Below are positions 1 to 9,012 of a stretch of 64,000 nucleotides of DNA, piece by piece. Source of the DNA: Catonia carolina. Taxonomy: Eukaryota; Arthropoda; Insecta; Hemiptera; Achilidae. Each line of letters starts with the position of its first letter. Within the stretch, counting starts at the first letter, position 1. The stretch spans positions 19,317,506 to 19,381,505 of the forward strand of contig JAQMRL010000006.1 in NCBI GenBank assembly GCA_035578175.1. The letters run 5' to 3'. Under the pieces are notes generated by a model, which saw only the letters and a program-made list of their open reading frames with translations, did not search any database and was not told where the DNA came from. The translations under genes were made by a program, and so were the position numbers.

Positions 1-548
1 ATTCGTAAAATAAAAGTTGTAGGATTTTTAATTCTCTACAACTTTTATTGTATAAATCAAATTATAATGCATAAGGTAAAATGCATATTAAAGCCGTTAT
101 TATAAAAAAACCATTTTTTTACATGAAAACAACCTTACAAAGAATTTCAGCAAACATGGCGCCTACCCTATCTTGTAGAGAATATAAAATTGAGTAAACC
201 AGGCGACTTTAAAAAAAATTGTAGGATCCGTTTTTGAGAAAATCACAAAAAAGTGAAAAATTACACGAATAAACTACTTCCGGTTGACCGATTTTGATGA
301 AAATGTTCGTGTCGGGTCCGGTAGGGGTATCTAACTTAAGTTTTAAGTTTCAAGTTCGTACGATGTTCCGTTCTTGAGATATTTTGTTCACACACGCGCG
401 CACGCACACACACAGACCAATCGCTAAAAACAAGTTTTTTGGGTTCAGGGGGTCTGAAAACGTGTAGATCCGGTGAAAACTCGATTTTGAAAAATCAACA
501 TGAAAACTATACTTTCCTTCCTATATATTCATATAGGCAAGAGAAAGT
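1..548 (-). repeat. Family A interspersed repeat, truncated by window start
   Basis: This is one of about twelve copies of an unnamed repeat of about 0.95 kb. Read in its own sense, the element begins with CTTTCTCTTGCC, has an AT-rich body with a GT microsatellite, and ends with GGCAAGAGAAAG, a TGTGTGA/TCACACA-type hairpin and a T run. Here it lies in the minus sense, so the first-end motif appears at 536-548. No transposase is visible, so it is presumably non-autonomous; the class is unknown. Confidence 0.8.
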
Positions 549-668
549 AAAAATATAATTTTCTGCTAACTGATTATGCCCAAGAAAATTAAATCGTTTG
601 AATAATCATGTTGAGTTAATTATTTTACAGTATTTTATGCATTATTCTTTTAACTATTTTGACCAAAG

Positions 669-1085
669 CTAATACTTCTGTAGATGAATATTGTTGTTGT
701 TGTTTAGGTCAACAGCCGAAAGGCTGGTTTGAACCTGTAGAGTTTTTACTAAGTAAAACGAGGAGTGAGGTGGTTTACCAATGCCTTCCTCACTGAGTGG
801 AACAGTACGCTTATCAGCATGCCGGGCCCTCTGAAAAGCACATATTTTCCACTCTGTAAATGACACCTTCACTTCATTCACCACAGGATCTGGCTGTACA
901 ATGAAATTCATTACTTTCAGAGGAGATAACTCTGATTAGTGTCTTTCACACCTCTACCTCTACTGTTCTTTCAGTCATTTGATTGGCTTACCATGTGATA
1001 AGAAACAACTATTTATTTTAGCCCTGCAATGAACAGATTGAGTGTAAATAATTTGACACTCCACCTGTCTGTTATGGGCAGAGAA
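669..1085. repeat. Family B interspersed repeat (about 400 bp)
   Basis: The sequence recurs at 7421-7612, 12778-13185, 38040-38446 and 57164-57578, and in the opposite sense at 21985-22400 and 62975-63343. It contains GTGAGGTGGTTTACCA and TTATTTTAGCCCTGCA as landmarks. Read on the minus strand, this copy has an open frame of about 80 codons (911 to 669) that is also open in several other copies. The class is unknown; it may be SINE-like, but I see no clear A/B box. Confidence 0.8.
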
Positions 1086-1400
1086 GAATATTACTGAACT
1101 AAATGAAGTATTGAACCATTAGCAGCAGGGTACACTCAGCATTTATTGATACTACAAATATGTACTAACATATCTAGCACAGCAGCTGTCATAGGCCAGC
1201 TGCTTAGCATAGCATAGCCACTTCAAGTCGGCGGGGGCGGCACTGCTTGTTGCGCGTTGGAAGCGCTCTCTGTGGCAGACTCCGGGACAATCTGTAGACG
1301 ACGATATTAGTGCGATAGCTGGCGACAATACATAAATAACTTAAAAACAAAACTAAATTTTTCTTAAATAATTATTTATTTATTTATTTTTTTGTCTTAG

Positions 1401-1547
1401 GGTGTTATTCAAATGGAAAGGCGACTCGGTGGATGCCTTATGGATAAACATAAAGCATTATTGTTTCAAGATGGTGGTGCCAATTTATGTCTAAGTTTAG
1501 AAGACATTGGACCAGGATGGAGAAGTAAACCACAGGCAGATTATCAG
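1401..1547 (+). CDS. unc-5: Netrin receptor UNC-5, internal exon (start of UPA domain)
   Basis: UNC-5 is a single-pass membrane receptor for netrin that mediates repulsive axon and cell guidance. Only its cytoplasmic tail is encoded in this window. The exon follows a pyrimidine-rich tract ending TTAG and stops at a CAG/GTAAAT donor. Its 49 codons (LGGCLMDK, LLFQDGGANLCLSLEDI, WRSKPQADYQ) match the start of the UPA domain (the fold shared by UNC5, PIDD and ankyrin). The reading phase is 0 at both ends. It joins in phase to exons at 6176, 9843, 13232 and 15407, giving a 237-residue C-terminal segment with no lesion. Upstream exons (immunoglobulin, thrombospondin, transmembrane and ZU5 parts) lie outside the window. 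The next intron is 4.6 kb long and holds the virus-like module. Confidence 0.95.
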
Positions 1548-1689
1548 GTAAATAAATGTAAAATTATGTAAAATGTTTTGATAATGTGAATTTGATTTTT
1601 TACAACCTAATTCATCGTATGTCTGAGGATACTATAAATATTTTTGAAAAATTTATTTGTGCGTCAGTAGTATATGGGTACGTTGAGGA

Positions 1690-1935
1690 CAAACACCTCT
1701 TAAATCAAAATAAGGACCACTTTTTATGAAATCAAACAAGCTCTTAAATCAAAATAAGAACCACTTTTTCAAAATCACCCCTTAAATCAAAATAAGGACC
1801 GTCTCTTAAATCAAAGAAAGCATCACTTTTTCAAAAAAATGCTCTTATTTCAAAATAAGGACCACTTTTACTCTCGTACACGATTAAACACAATTGAAAG
1901 GACCTCTTAAATCAAAATAAGGACCATCCACTAAA
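1690..1935. repeat. Cluster of short direct repeats beside the virus-like genes
   Basis: Six imperfect copies of a unit resembling CTTAAATCAAAATAAGGACC, usually followed by ACTTTTT, occur within about 240 bp (near 1697, 1741, 1779, 1803, 1842 and 1902). Spacing is irregular, so this is not a simple microsatellite. Related A-rich units ending CCACTTTT recur at about 4080-4135, between the KilA-N gene and the 250-codon ORF. The arrangement resembles iteron or homologous-region repeats of DNA replicons, but that function is inferred only from position. Confidence 0.6.
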
Positions 1936-2042
1936 TCGAAATTCAAAAATGAGAAATAACTTGGAGCGTATATATACGCGCCAATCTCAATCTCCACTGA
2001 AATCATTTTTAAAGAGCCGAAGCCCTTTAAAAATTTAAAAAC

Positions 2043-2246
2043 TTAAATGTCATTATACTGATATTTAAATCTTCGATAAAACTCTGTGTTAATAACATCC
2101 AGAAATTTATAGAACTCAGTCCATCGATCTACATCTAAAACAATTTCATCATTTCCGATTTTAAGAACAACCTTGGTGTCAATTTTAACACCGCGAACTT
2201 CCACTTTAAAATTATTTGTAACATTAATATTTTTATATAATTCCAT
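2043..2246 (-). CDS. Small ORF of the virus-like module, unknown function
   Basis: A 67-codon ORF from an ATG at 2246 to a stop at 2043. The predicted product is mostly beta-strand-like in its first half, with alternating valine and isoleucine, and has a charged aromatic C-terminal helix. I do not recognise the family. It lies just downstream of the direct-repeat cluster and is read toward it. An open frame of this length with normal amino-acid composition is suggestive in DNA this AT-rich, but not proof of a gene. It is grouped with the KilA-N gene and the two long ORFs by proximity alone. Confidence 0.45.
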   Translation of the reverse strand: MELYKNINVTNNFKVEVRGVKIDTKVVLKIGNDEIVLDVDRWTEFYKFLDVINTEFYRRFKYQYNDI

Positions 2247-2293
2247 CTTTTTTTTGTATAGTCCTATATAAAGAACGCACTGGTTATGTAAAA

Positions 2294-2916
2294 TTATTTT
2301 TTAAGCTGTCGTTTGTTCACATGGTATGCCTTCATCCTCTCGCTAACCTTCTCCCTTTGTTCCTGCGTCCATGTCCTCTGCCTTGATTCTGCAGTCGGGA
2401 AATTCCCAAAATCTTTTATTTTCCTTCTAAAGGCAGTTCCATCTATTACATCGTTATGTGAAGCGTTTATGGTGTTTAGGTTTGTTTCGATTTCTTTGAT
2501 CCATCTATCTTTGGTTTTAAAACCTTCTTGATATGTGATCATTTGCACATTTCGTTATTTTTGTTTTGGAATCTCATCATGTGATCGTAATATTGTAGTC
2601 GATGTTTTATGAGCTTAGTTGTTAGAGTTTCGCCTAGAAAATTCATTATGTGTTTGTTCGTTCTCTTCTTGTGAATCTTGGTTTCTTGGTCGAAAACTGT
2701 TCCTAGGATTGTCTGGGCGAATCTCCTGTGTATTTTATTTAGTTTTGTTAATAATCCTTTCCTATGAAATGTTAGGGTTTCGGCTGCGTATAAGACTTGT
2801 GGTAGAACGACTGTGTTTATATGTCTAAGTTTGGCATTTCTAGATATGCATTTTTTGTTTTCAAAGTTCCTTGTTTGTACGTAGGCCATTTCTAGTTTTG
2901 CTATTCTGTTTAGCAA
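2294..2916 (-). mobile_element. Non-LTR retrotransposon tail (reverse transcriptase C-terminal region)
   Basis: Two overlapping minus-strand frames (2916-2539 and 2548-2294) encode the region after the reverse transcriptase palm. Recognisable parts are a segment like VLPQVLYAAETLTFHRKGL (the usual VLYGSE-type motif), then a basic helix-rich tail ending near SERMKAYHVNKRQLKK. The frame change at about 2540 suggests a disabling indel. The same family tail recurs at 34332-34770 and 35580-36317. It probably inserted into, or next to, the virus-like module after that module arrived. Confidence 0.75.
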
Positions 2917-3197
2917 TGTAAGTACGTCGTTTCCATCTCTTTATAATACAAGGAAAAATAAATATTGGCAAGCATTCAATTTTATCAGTACTACAACGTC
3001 ATCATCCGGCTGATGGCACGAGTGAATTATGCACTTATATTCAGTCTCGTAACGAGTTTTGATCAGTCAACAACACCAGTCTCTAGTTATATACAAACAA
3101 GTACATCTCATCTACAAATCGTGATAGTGGTTTCATGATCACCTCTTGTTTATAATTGACAAAGATTATTTTCCACATTAATAAAACATATTTAAAG

Positions 3198-3745
3198 ATG
3201 ATATTAAATAATATATGTTTTGAAAATATCACAGATAATTTCTACTGTGGAAAATTTGGAGAGTTTACACTTGTTATTGATAAATCAACTGGGTTTTTCA
3301 ATGCTACTAAACTCTGTGAACAAAAAGGTACATCTTTCAGCAGTTGGTTCAAGTGTAATAGAACTCAAAATTTAATAAAGGAATTTAACAACAAGAATTA
3401 CATGTATGAAGTGAAATTAAATAACAGGATTAGGCTTAACAGACTAGTAACAGGAAAATATCTTTGCAAAGAATTTTATTTATCCTGGATTTGGCATCTT
3501 GGATTTCAGCTGAATTTTATTTTAAATGCAACGAAATAATCTACAATCATTTCGAACGCGAGCATACAAAATCTTTGGAAAAAGATAAAGAAATAAACAA
3601 TCTCGCTCATCAAATAAATAGTATACAATTGCAAAATAACCAATTATTAGAAGAAGTGAAAACTGTCAGGAATCAAAATACAATAGCTTTACAAAAACTT
3701 ACAGAATTCGGTATTAAACTGAATGAAACTAGAAAAAAATATTGA
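3198..3745 (+). pseudogene. KilA-N domain gene of large-DNA-virus type, frameshifted
   Basis: KilA-N domains are DNA-binding modules common in nucleocytoplasmic large DNA viruses, some insect viruses and phages, and rare as native insect genes. From the ATG at 3198 the first frame (to 3539) carries the domain: a hydrophobic strand, then GFFNATKLC and a SSWFK segment, the signature for this fold. The second frame (ending 3745) carries the expected continuation: an ASWIS-type motif, an FYFKCN segment and a coiled-coil tail rich in Asn, Gln and Lys. The two frames are offset by a single-base slip between about 3465 and 3500, so the gene is probably broken. It sits inside an unc-5 intron, 5' of two long ORFs on the same strand. 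I infer an endogenous viral element or virus-derived selfish element; I cannot say which virus group. Confidence 0.75.
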
Positions 3746-4242
3746 AAAACAAGTGTATATGACCTCGTATTTGTAACCAAGTTAAAGTCCTCAAGGCCAT
3801 TCTATTCACAATAAATGTTATCTTTTCCTCTCCCATTTTCCTATCGTAAAATAAAATAATAATATTTAACGGAAAACTTCCTTTAAATATACACAACATA
3901 TGACGTCACCACAAATCGATTCAATTTTCATGTTCAGCTGTTTTTCTCTGTCGGTGTTTATGACAATACTCAGATAGGTAAGATTTAGGGGATGGATATC
4001 ATCGAAAGTAGTTGAAACTATTTCCTACATAAATTCCACTAGAGATCGATTTTATTTTTCAACTACCCCTTTATATCTCAAAATAGCAACAACTTTTTCG
4101 ACTACCCCTATTATTTAAAATAACAGCCACTTTTCTTAATGCCTACAATTTCAGATTAATATGCAAAACACATTCGATACATGGTAGTTGGAAAAATGAC
4201 ATCCCTTGTTTTGAAAAATAAATAGTTGTATAATAAAAAAGG

Positions 4243-4995
4243 ATGCAAATAAAAAAGTTTAGAGAATTAATTATCCCAGCGGCAGAGATAAGAGAGGTTA
4301 TTAGACAGGAAAGAGCGGAAGCAAAAGTAGCGAGTGCCAAGGAAGCGAAGAAACAGGAAAAATTGGAAATTCCAGAGACATGCGACACAACAGTCGAAGC
4401 GTTATTTGGAAGAAATATTAAGAAAATTACACCAGAATCTCTATTGGACAGGTTTTGCATAGAGAATATAAGAAATCTTATTACAGATATAGGCGATATA
4501 GTTTACACAGAAGGTTACAAAGAAAACACTAAAAATTTGTTTGAGCCATTAACCGAATCTTTTTGTGATAACGTTTTAGTACTTAAAGTTCTCGGAATGG
4601 AAGATACAGAGAAAGTAGGTGAAAAATTATCAATTAAAAAACAGATTTGTGGAGCAAATAACACATATTTAAGAGGGAAATTTTCCAAGTACAAATTAGC
4701 AGGACATGGAGTAAAAGCTAAATTGCCACACTTTTATAAATTCTGTGATCTTACACCGGACCATAAAATATTGCAAATAATTCCTAAAGATTTTCTAGAT
4801 AGAATTTGTAAAAGATATAAGGAAGATGGCGGGTTTGCAATTTTACCATATAAAATAGAATTAGCCGACGTAAAAATAGAAGACATAAGAAAAGATCTCC
4901 CAAAGATTATGAAAAAAATTAACGAAGATTTCTTCTTCCTAATGGATTTAGATTTACACAGGATTTTACTGGAATTTTTAATAAACAACAAATGA
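4243..4995 (+). CDS. Virus-like module ORF 1 (250 codons), unknown function
   Basis: A long open frame in AT-rich intronic DNA, starting at an ATG at 4243. The first 50 residues are a charged helix rich in Glu, Lys and Ala. The middle holds a KLAGHGVK segment, and the end is rich in Phe, Asp and Lys. I do not recognise the family. The stop overlaps the start of the next ORF in the sequence ATGA (4992-4995). Two readings are possible. The two ORFs may be separate, translationally coupled genes as in compact viral genomes. Or one ancestral gene of about 500 codons may have suffered a one-base indel near 4945-4990: the frame of ORF 2 stays open upstream of its ATG for at least 12 codons (TQDFTGIFNKQQ), which reads as plausible protein. 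I favour the second, moderately. Confidence 0.6.
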   Translation: MQIKKFRELIIPAAEIREVIRQERAEAKVASAKEAKKQEKLEIPETCDTTVEALFGRNIKKITPESLLDRFCIENIRNLITDIGDIVYTEGYKENTKNLFEPLTESFCDNVLVLKVLGMEDTEKVGEKLSIKKQICGANNTYLRGKFSKYKLAGHGVKAKLPHFYKFCDLTPDHKILQIIPKDFLDRICKRYKEDGGFAILPYKIELADVKIEDIRKDLPKIMKKINEDFFFLMDLDLHRILLEFLINNK

Positions 4996-5750
4996 TCGAT
5001 TATCTTGTTTTTAATTTTAATTTTGGTTTAAAGCCAAAAGGAGAGAGGAATATTATTGTAGAAAACGATAACACAGTCGTGAAAAATTGCTTAACGTGGC
5101 TCTACGATAACGTAAGAGCAAAAATATATAATAAATTTGTGTGCCAGATTACCTCACCTGGAGTGAACAGAACAATGGGACACCACATTATAAATTTTTT
5201 AGATTGTCCGGACGAACGCTTAAAAAACACGTTTAACGATCCTAGAGCAAAATTACATGGAATTACAAGATTGGAAGCCACGATATATAATTACTCGACT
5301 TATAAGGGAGAGTTCTCCAAAGATCCGATAAACGATTGTACAAACGTTATTGATTCTTCCAGAGAATATTTTAAGAATGCGCCATTCTATTCTGTTCCTT
5401 TCTCTGCGCAATGGGAAAAGCTGTGTAGTTTATTGCATAGTAGTTGTTGTGTAATTTATAACGATTTAATGTATTATTGTTTATGGGGAAATAAGAGAAC
5501 TGAAAAAATAACCGGTTACCGTGTTAAATTACCAGCGAAAGATAGACAAAAATTAATACATTATGTACTTAACGCATTTAGTTTTAATGCACTGCCCATA
5601 AATTATGTGAAAATTACTGGAGAAAAGGAATCCGGTACCTTTAAATTGTACAACGAACACAAAGCTTATTTTGTGGAAACAAATCTTGTTAAGTCTTTTG
5701 TGGTGGAATCTAGGAATTCCTTACCAAATTCTCAAATTCTCAAAGAGTAA
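4992..5750 (+). CDS. Virus-like module ORF 2 (252 codons), unknown function
   Basis: A 252-codon open frame on the same strand as ORF 1, overlapping it by four bases. The sequence has the look of a folded, conserved protein: evenly spaced aromatic residues, motifs such as WLYDNVRAKIYNKFVC, a GHHIINFLDCPDERLK segment and ITRLEATIYNYS, and a paired Cys (SCC) near residue 150. No transmembrane segment or signal peptide is seen. I cannot assign a family; a replication-associated or DNA-processing role is only a guess from the KilA-N neighbour and the nearby repeats. The absence of stops over 759 bp suggests recent insertion or retained selection. Confidence 0.6.
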   Translation: MIDYLVFNFNFGLKPKGERNIIVENDNTVVKNCLTWLYDNVRAKIYNKFVCQITSPGVNRTMGHHIINFLDCPDERLKNTFNDPRAKLHGITRLEATIYNYSTYKGEFSKDPINDCTNVIDSSREYFKNAPFYSVPFSAQWEKLCSLLHSSCCVIYNDLMYYCLWGNKRTEKITGYRVKLPAKDRQKLIHYVLNAFSFNALPINYVKITGEKESGTFKLYNEHKAYFVETNLVKSFVVESRNSLPNSQILKE

Positions 5751-6175
5751 GTAAAATTTATTTTTGAATGAAGAGTATTAATACTCTTGTAATGTGTCTT
5801 TTGGTCATAATTCTGATGAGACGTGATGTTACGATCGTTGGAAACAATCATATCACAGTGGAAAGATCTGTACTAGCTTTATTTTTCTAGTATGTACGTA
5901 CTTAAATTATACTTATAATTAATTAATAATAATAAATCTTATAATTAATTGTACTTATGTATGTACTTTTTTAAATTATTTTACCCCCGATACCTCATCA
6001 ATTAGGTGCTTTTTTAAAGATTATGTGTAAACATGAAGTACTTGTTTGATGAATTAGTTTTCCAAAATTTAGTGTAACTAAAATTTTGTTTTCAAAAATG
6101 TTATCAATGTTAATAAGAATTATATTTTTAAAGAGATTTAGTAGTATTCTTAACAAATAAACTATAATGTTTCAG
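5751..6175. other. AT-rich intron sequence
   Basis: Intron of unc-5 between the virus-like ORFs and the next exon. It is AT-rich with short TTAATTAAT-type runs. I see no gene or known repeat here. Confidence 0.6.
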
Positions 6176-6370
6176 GAGATACCATTTCAACATGTTTGGA
6201 ACTCAACACACACGCATTTACATTGTTCTTTCACTCTTGAACGAACTGATAGACTAGCAACGAACGTATCATTTAGAGTTTTAGCAAGCCAAAAAGGTTG
6301 TCAAACACATCGACAGATGTTTCGAGTTAACGCTGAACTCACGACAGATTCATCAAATTCATCATCATTG
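6176..6370 (+). CDS. unc-5: Netrin receptor UNC-5, internal exon (UPA domain)
   Basis: The exon is bounded by a TTTCAG acceptor and a TTG/GTAATT donor, phase 0 at both ends, 65 codons. It starts EIPFQHVW and continues LHCSFTLERTD, hallmark residues of the UNC5 UPA domain (EIPF-HIW, LHC-FTLER in vertebrates). The segment ends in a Ser-rich linker. The UPA domain packs against the ZU5 and death domains in the closed, autoinhibited receptor. A Penelope-like element begins only about 37 bp downstream of the donor. Confidence 0.95.
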
Positions 6371-6407
6371 GTAATTTAATCTTACGTTATTATTTCAAAT
6401 TATTTCA

Positions 6408-7060
6408 AAAGGGTGTGTATAAAATAGATTGTGATAATGAGGATTGTAAAAAATTTTACATTGGTATGACTAGTCGTAATTTTCAAGTGAGGTATAATGA
6501 ACATAAAAAAGCACTGAAATGTGACTACATTATATCTAACTATACCAATCATATAAAAGAAGAAAAACATAAATTTGGTAAAATAGATGAACATTTCAAT
6601 ATAATAGAACAATGTAATATAGAAAATAAAAATAAAATTGAAAAATATGAGATGTTCCACATTTATAAATATTTAAAAGAGCAAAAGCAGGACATTTTGA
6701 ATGAACTGGTGAAATTTAGGAATGATGAAGTGATATTGACTGCTGCTGCTATCTACAGTAAATATGAGAAGGGATAAATTTAAATAAATTAATTTTAAAT
6801 CAGTTTTATACAAGTGACTGAAGATGTATCATCTTCTATAGATTTTTAATAAATAGTGTTTTTAGTTTCAATTATATGTTATTTACTCTGATGATGGTGG
6901 ATCCACCGAAACACGTGTAAGTAAAAATTAAAATAAAGGTGACGCAGTTTAAAAAGAAGGTTAGTGAAATTAGTGTATTAATTCATTATATGAAATAGAA
7001 ATATTTAAAACTGCAGGATGCATTATAAAGATTTATTTTTGAATGAAGTTATTATTTCAT
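6408..7060 (+). mobile_element. Penelope-like element 3' part with GIY-YIG endonuclease
   Basis: The frame from about 6412 to 6777 encodes a GIY-YIG nuclease: VYKIDC, then FYIGMTSRNFQVRYNEHK about 12 residues later. This combination is characteristic of the C-terminal endonuclease of Penelope-like retroelements. The nuclease nicks target DNA to prime integration. Upstream reverse transcriptase sequence is absent, so this copy is 5'-truncated. The 3' tail contains a hammerhead-like motif (6882-6925) and ends near GCAGGATGCATTATAAA. Related copies lie at 8090-8810 and 40577-41340. Confidence 0.85.
6882..6925 (+). ncRNA. Hammerhead-ribozyme-like motif in Penelope 3' tail
   Basis: The core CTGATGA (6888-6894) is followed by a hairpin GGTGGATCCACC (6896-6907), then GAA, a 4-bp stem III ACAC/GTGT with no loop (6911-6918) and A at 6919. 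TTTACT (6882-6887) pairs with AGTAAA (6920-6925) as stem I. This is the order of a type I hammerhead with the minimal stem III known from retroelements, and predicts cleavage after 6919. One caution: an extra U (6895) lies between the core and stem II, which may reduce activity. Hammerheads are known from Penelope-like elements in many animals. Confidence 0.6.
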
Positions 7061-7420
7061 TTTTTTTAGTATTAAAATCCATGTTTTGCTAACTCCAAAC
7101 AAGTATTACTTTTGTTTTGTCAACAAAAGTTTACTTGTGAAAATAGGGGTTTTGTACTTATTTTCAAATTATATTGAAAATAATCTAGTTTGAAGATATC
7201 TCCCTCTAAAATCGTAAATGTCCATGCTTCTTACATCTCTTCTGGACCAGCACTTTGATTATTTATTACACTGAATTCCAAACTACACCATTATATAAAT
7301 AAAATTGAAAACCATGGAATTTGTCGCTAAGCATCCATTAACTGAAAAGATTGTGATAAATAATCAATATAGAGCAGGTTTTAAAGTATCTAGAATGTGA
7401 TTTCTGATATGAACAGAGTG

Positions 7421-7612
7421 TTGCTGTTGTTCAGGACATCAGCCGAAAGGATGGTTTGAACCTAAGTAAAACGAGGAGTGAGGTGGTTTACATTTGCCTT
7501 CCTCACTGAATGGAAAAGTAGCTCATGTTTATCAGCAAGCCATGCCCTCCAAAAAGTATCTACTTTCCACCCTGCCAATGACACCTTCACTTCATTCACC
7601 ACAGGGTCCATG
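7421..7612. repeat. Family B repeat, partial copy
   Basis: A partial copy of the 400-bp family B repeat, recognised by GTGAGGTGGTTTACA and the CACTTCATTCACCACAGG block. The surrounding 7060-8090 sequence is AT-rich intron with no other element that I recognise. Confidence 0.75.
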
Positions 7613-8089
7613 CGTCTCATCCCAGACCATATGTATGTGTGTTTATTCATTAAACCTTATAAAAACATCATGATTTGGGTATATTATATGCATTACTATA
7701 AATCGGAGGAATCAGGAGCCTCAACATGAGCCCTTGGCAATCAGAAATGAACTCCAAACAGAGGAAACCTTACTATAAAAGAAAAAAAAAGAAAAAATAT
7801 TAAAATAAAATTAGAAATCTCCCCCGAAAAAAAAAGAAAATCCCCCAAACCTGCTAAAAATCTCTTCTGGACCAGCAGTTTGGGTTTTTCTTCACTGAAT
7901 TCCAAACCACACTTAACAATCTCTTCATTCCACAAATCCAGTGCCCTATCCATCTCTTTCTCTGTCTTTCCAATTAAGACCAGATATTCTATTTTTAGTA
8001 AGTCATATTACAAGGAAGATGTCATAAGATGTCATCTTATGACAGTTGTCTGAAATCATCATCCATCATGATCTGTATTGTAACCTACT

Positions 8090-8471
8090 GATCATCTATT
8101 TTATATAATAAATTTCACTAACCTTCTTTTTTAACTGCATCAACTTTTACTCGTATTTTCACTTACACGTGTTTCGGTGGATTCACCATCATCAGAGTAA
8201 ATAACATTGAACATTGTAAATAATTGAAACTAAAAACTTTATTTATTAAAAATCTATAAAAGATGATACATCTTCAGTCATTTGTATAAAACTGACTTAA
8301 AATTAATTTTCCTCTAATTTTTCCCTTCTCATGTTTACTGTAGATAGCAGCAGCAGTCAATATCACTTCATCATTCCTAAATTTGACCTGTTCATTCAAA
8401 GTGTCCTGCTTTTGCTCTTTTAAATATTTATAAATGTGGAACATCTCATATTTTTCAATTTTATTTTTAAT
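8090..8471 (-). mobile_element. Penelope-like 3' tail, inverted copy
   Basis: The minus strand matches the 3' tail of the Penelope element at 6408-7060, including the end of the GIY-YIG frame and a hammerhead-like core. It lies tail to tail in inverted orientation with the copy at 8472-8810, the junction being close to 8471. Inverted partial copies are common for Penelope-like elements. The ORF is disrupted. Confidence 0.75.
8158..8201 (-). ncRNA. Hammerhead-ribozyme-like motif, second copy
   Basis: On the minus strand: TTTACT (8201-8196), CTGATGA (8195-8189), stem II GGTG/CACC, GAA, stem III ACAC/GTGT (8172-8165), then A. Stem I pairs TTTACT with AGTGAA, with one G-U wobble. The core is as complete as at 6882-6925. 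The copies at 8674-8715 and 41192-41230 have GTAT in place of GTGT, which breaks stem III, and a poor stem I. Confidence 0.55.
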
Positions 8472-8810
8472 TGCAAAAGCAGGACATTTTGAATGAACAA
8501 GTCAAATTTAGGAATGATGAAGTGATATTGACTGCTGCTGCTATCTATAGTAAAGATGAGAAGGGAAAAATTAGAGGAAATTAATTTTAAATCAGTTTTA
8601 TACAAATGACTGAAGATGTATCATCTTCTATAGATTTTTAATAAATAAAGTTTTTAGTTTCAAATATATGTTATTTACTCTGATGATGGTGGATCCACCG
8701 AAACACGTATAAATGAAAATAAAAGTTGACGCAGTTAAAAAGGAAGGTTAGTGAAATTCATTATATAAAATAGAATTAATTTCAAACTGCAGGATGCATT
8801 ATAAAGATTT
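8472..8810 (+). mobile_element. Penelope-like 3' tail, direct copy with decayed hammerhead
   Basis: The sequence matches the end of the Penelope copy at 6408-7060 from the last GIY-YIG codons to GCAGGATGCATTATAAA. The hammerhead core is at 8680-8711 but stem III is mismatched (ACAC opposite GTAT). The frame is broken, so the copy is inactive. Confidence 0.75.
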
Positions 8811-8837
8811 ACTACTGATCTTCATCATACGTGTTAT

Positions 8838-8968
8838 TACTTTCTCTTGCCTATATGAATATATAGGAAGGAAAGTATTGTTTTCATGTCGATTTTTCGA
8901 AATCGAGTTTTCACCGGATCTATACGTTTTCAGACCCCCTGAACCCCAAAAACATGTTTTTAGCGATT

Positions 8969-9012
<44 letters not shown>

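Noticed and set aside
1690..1935. CRISPR array
   Set aside because: The repeats are imperfect and irregularly spaced, spacers are not of uniform length, and the locus is a eukaryotic intron.
8970..9008. Functional GT microsatellite
   Set aside because: It is a standard part of the family A repeat and is present in most copies.
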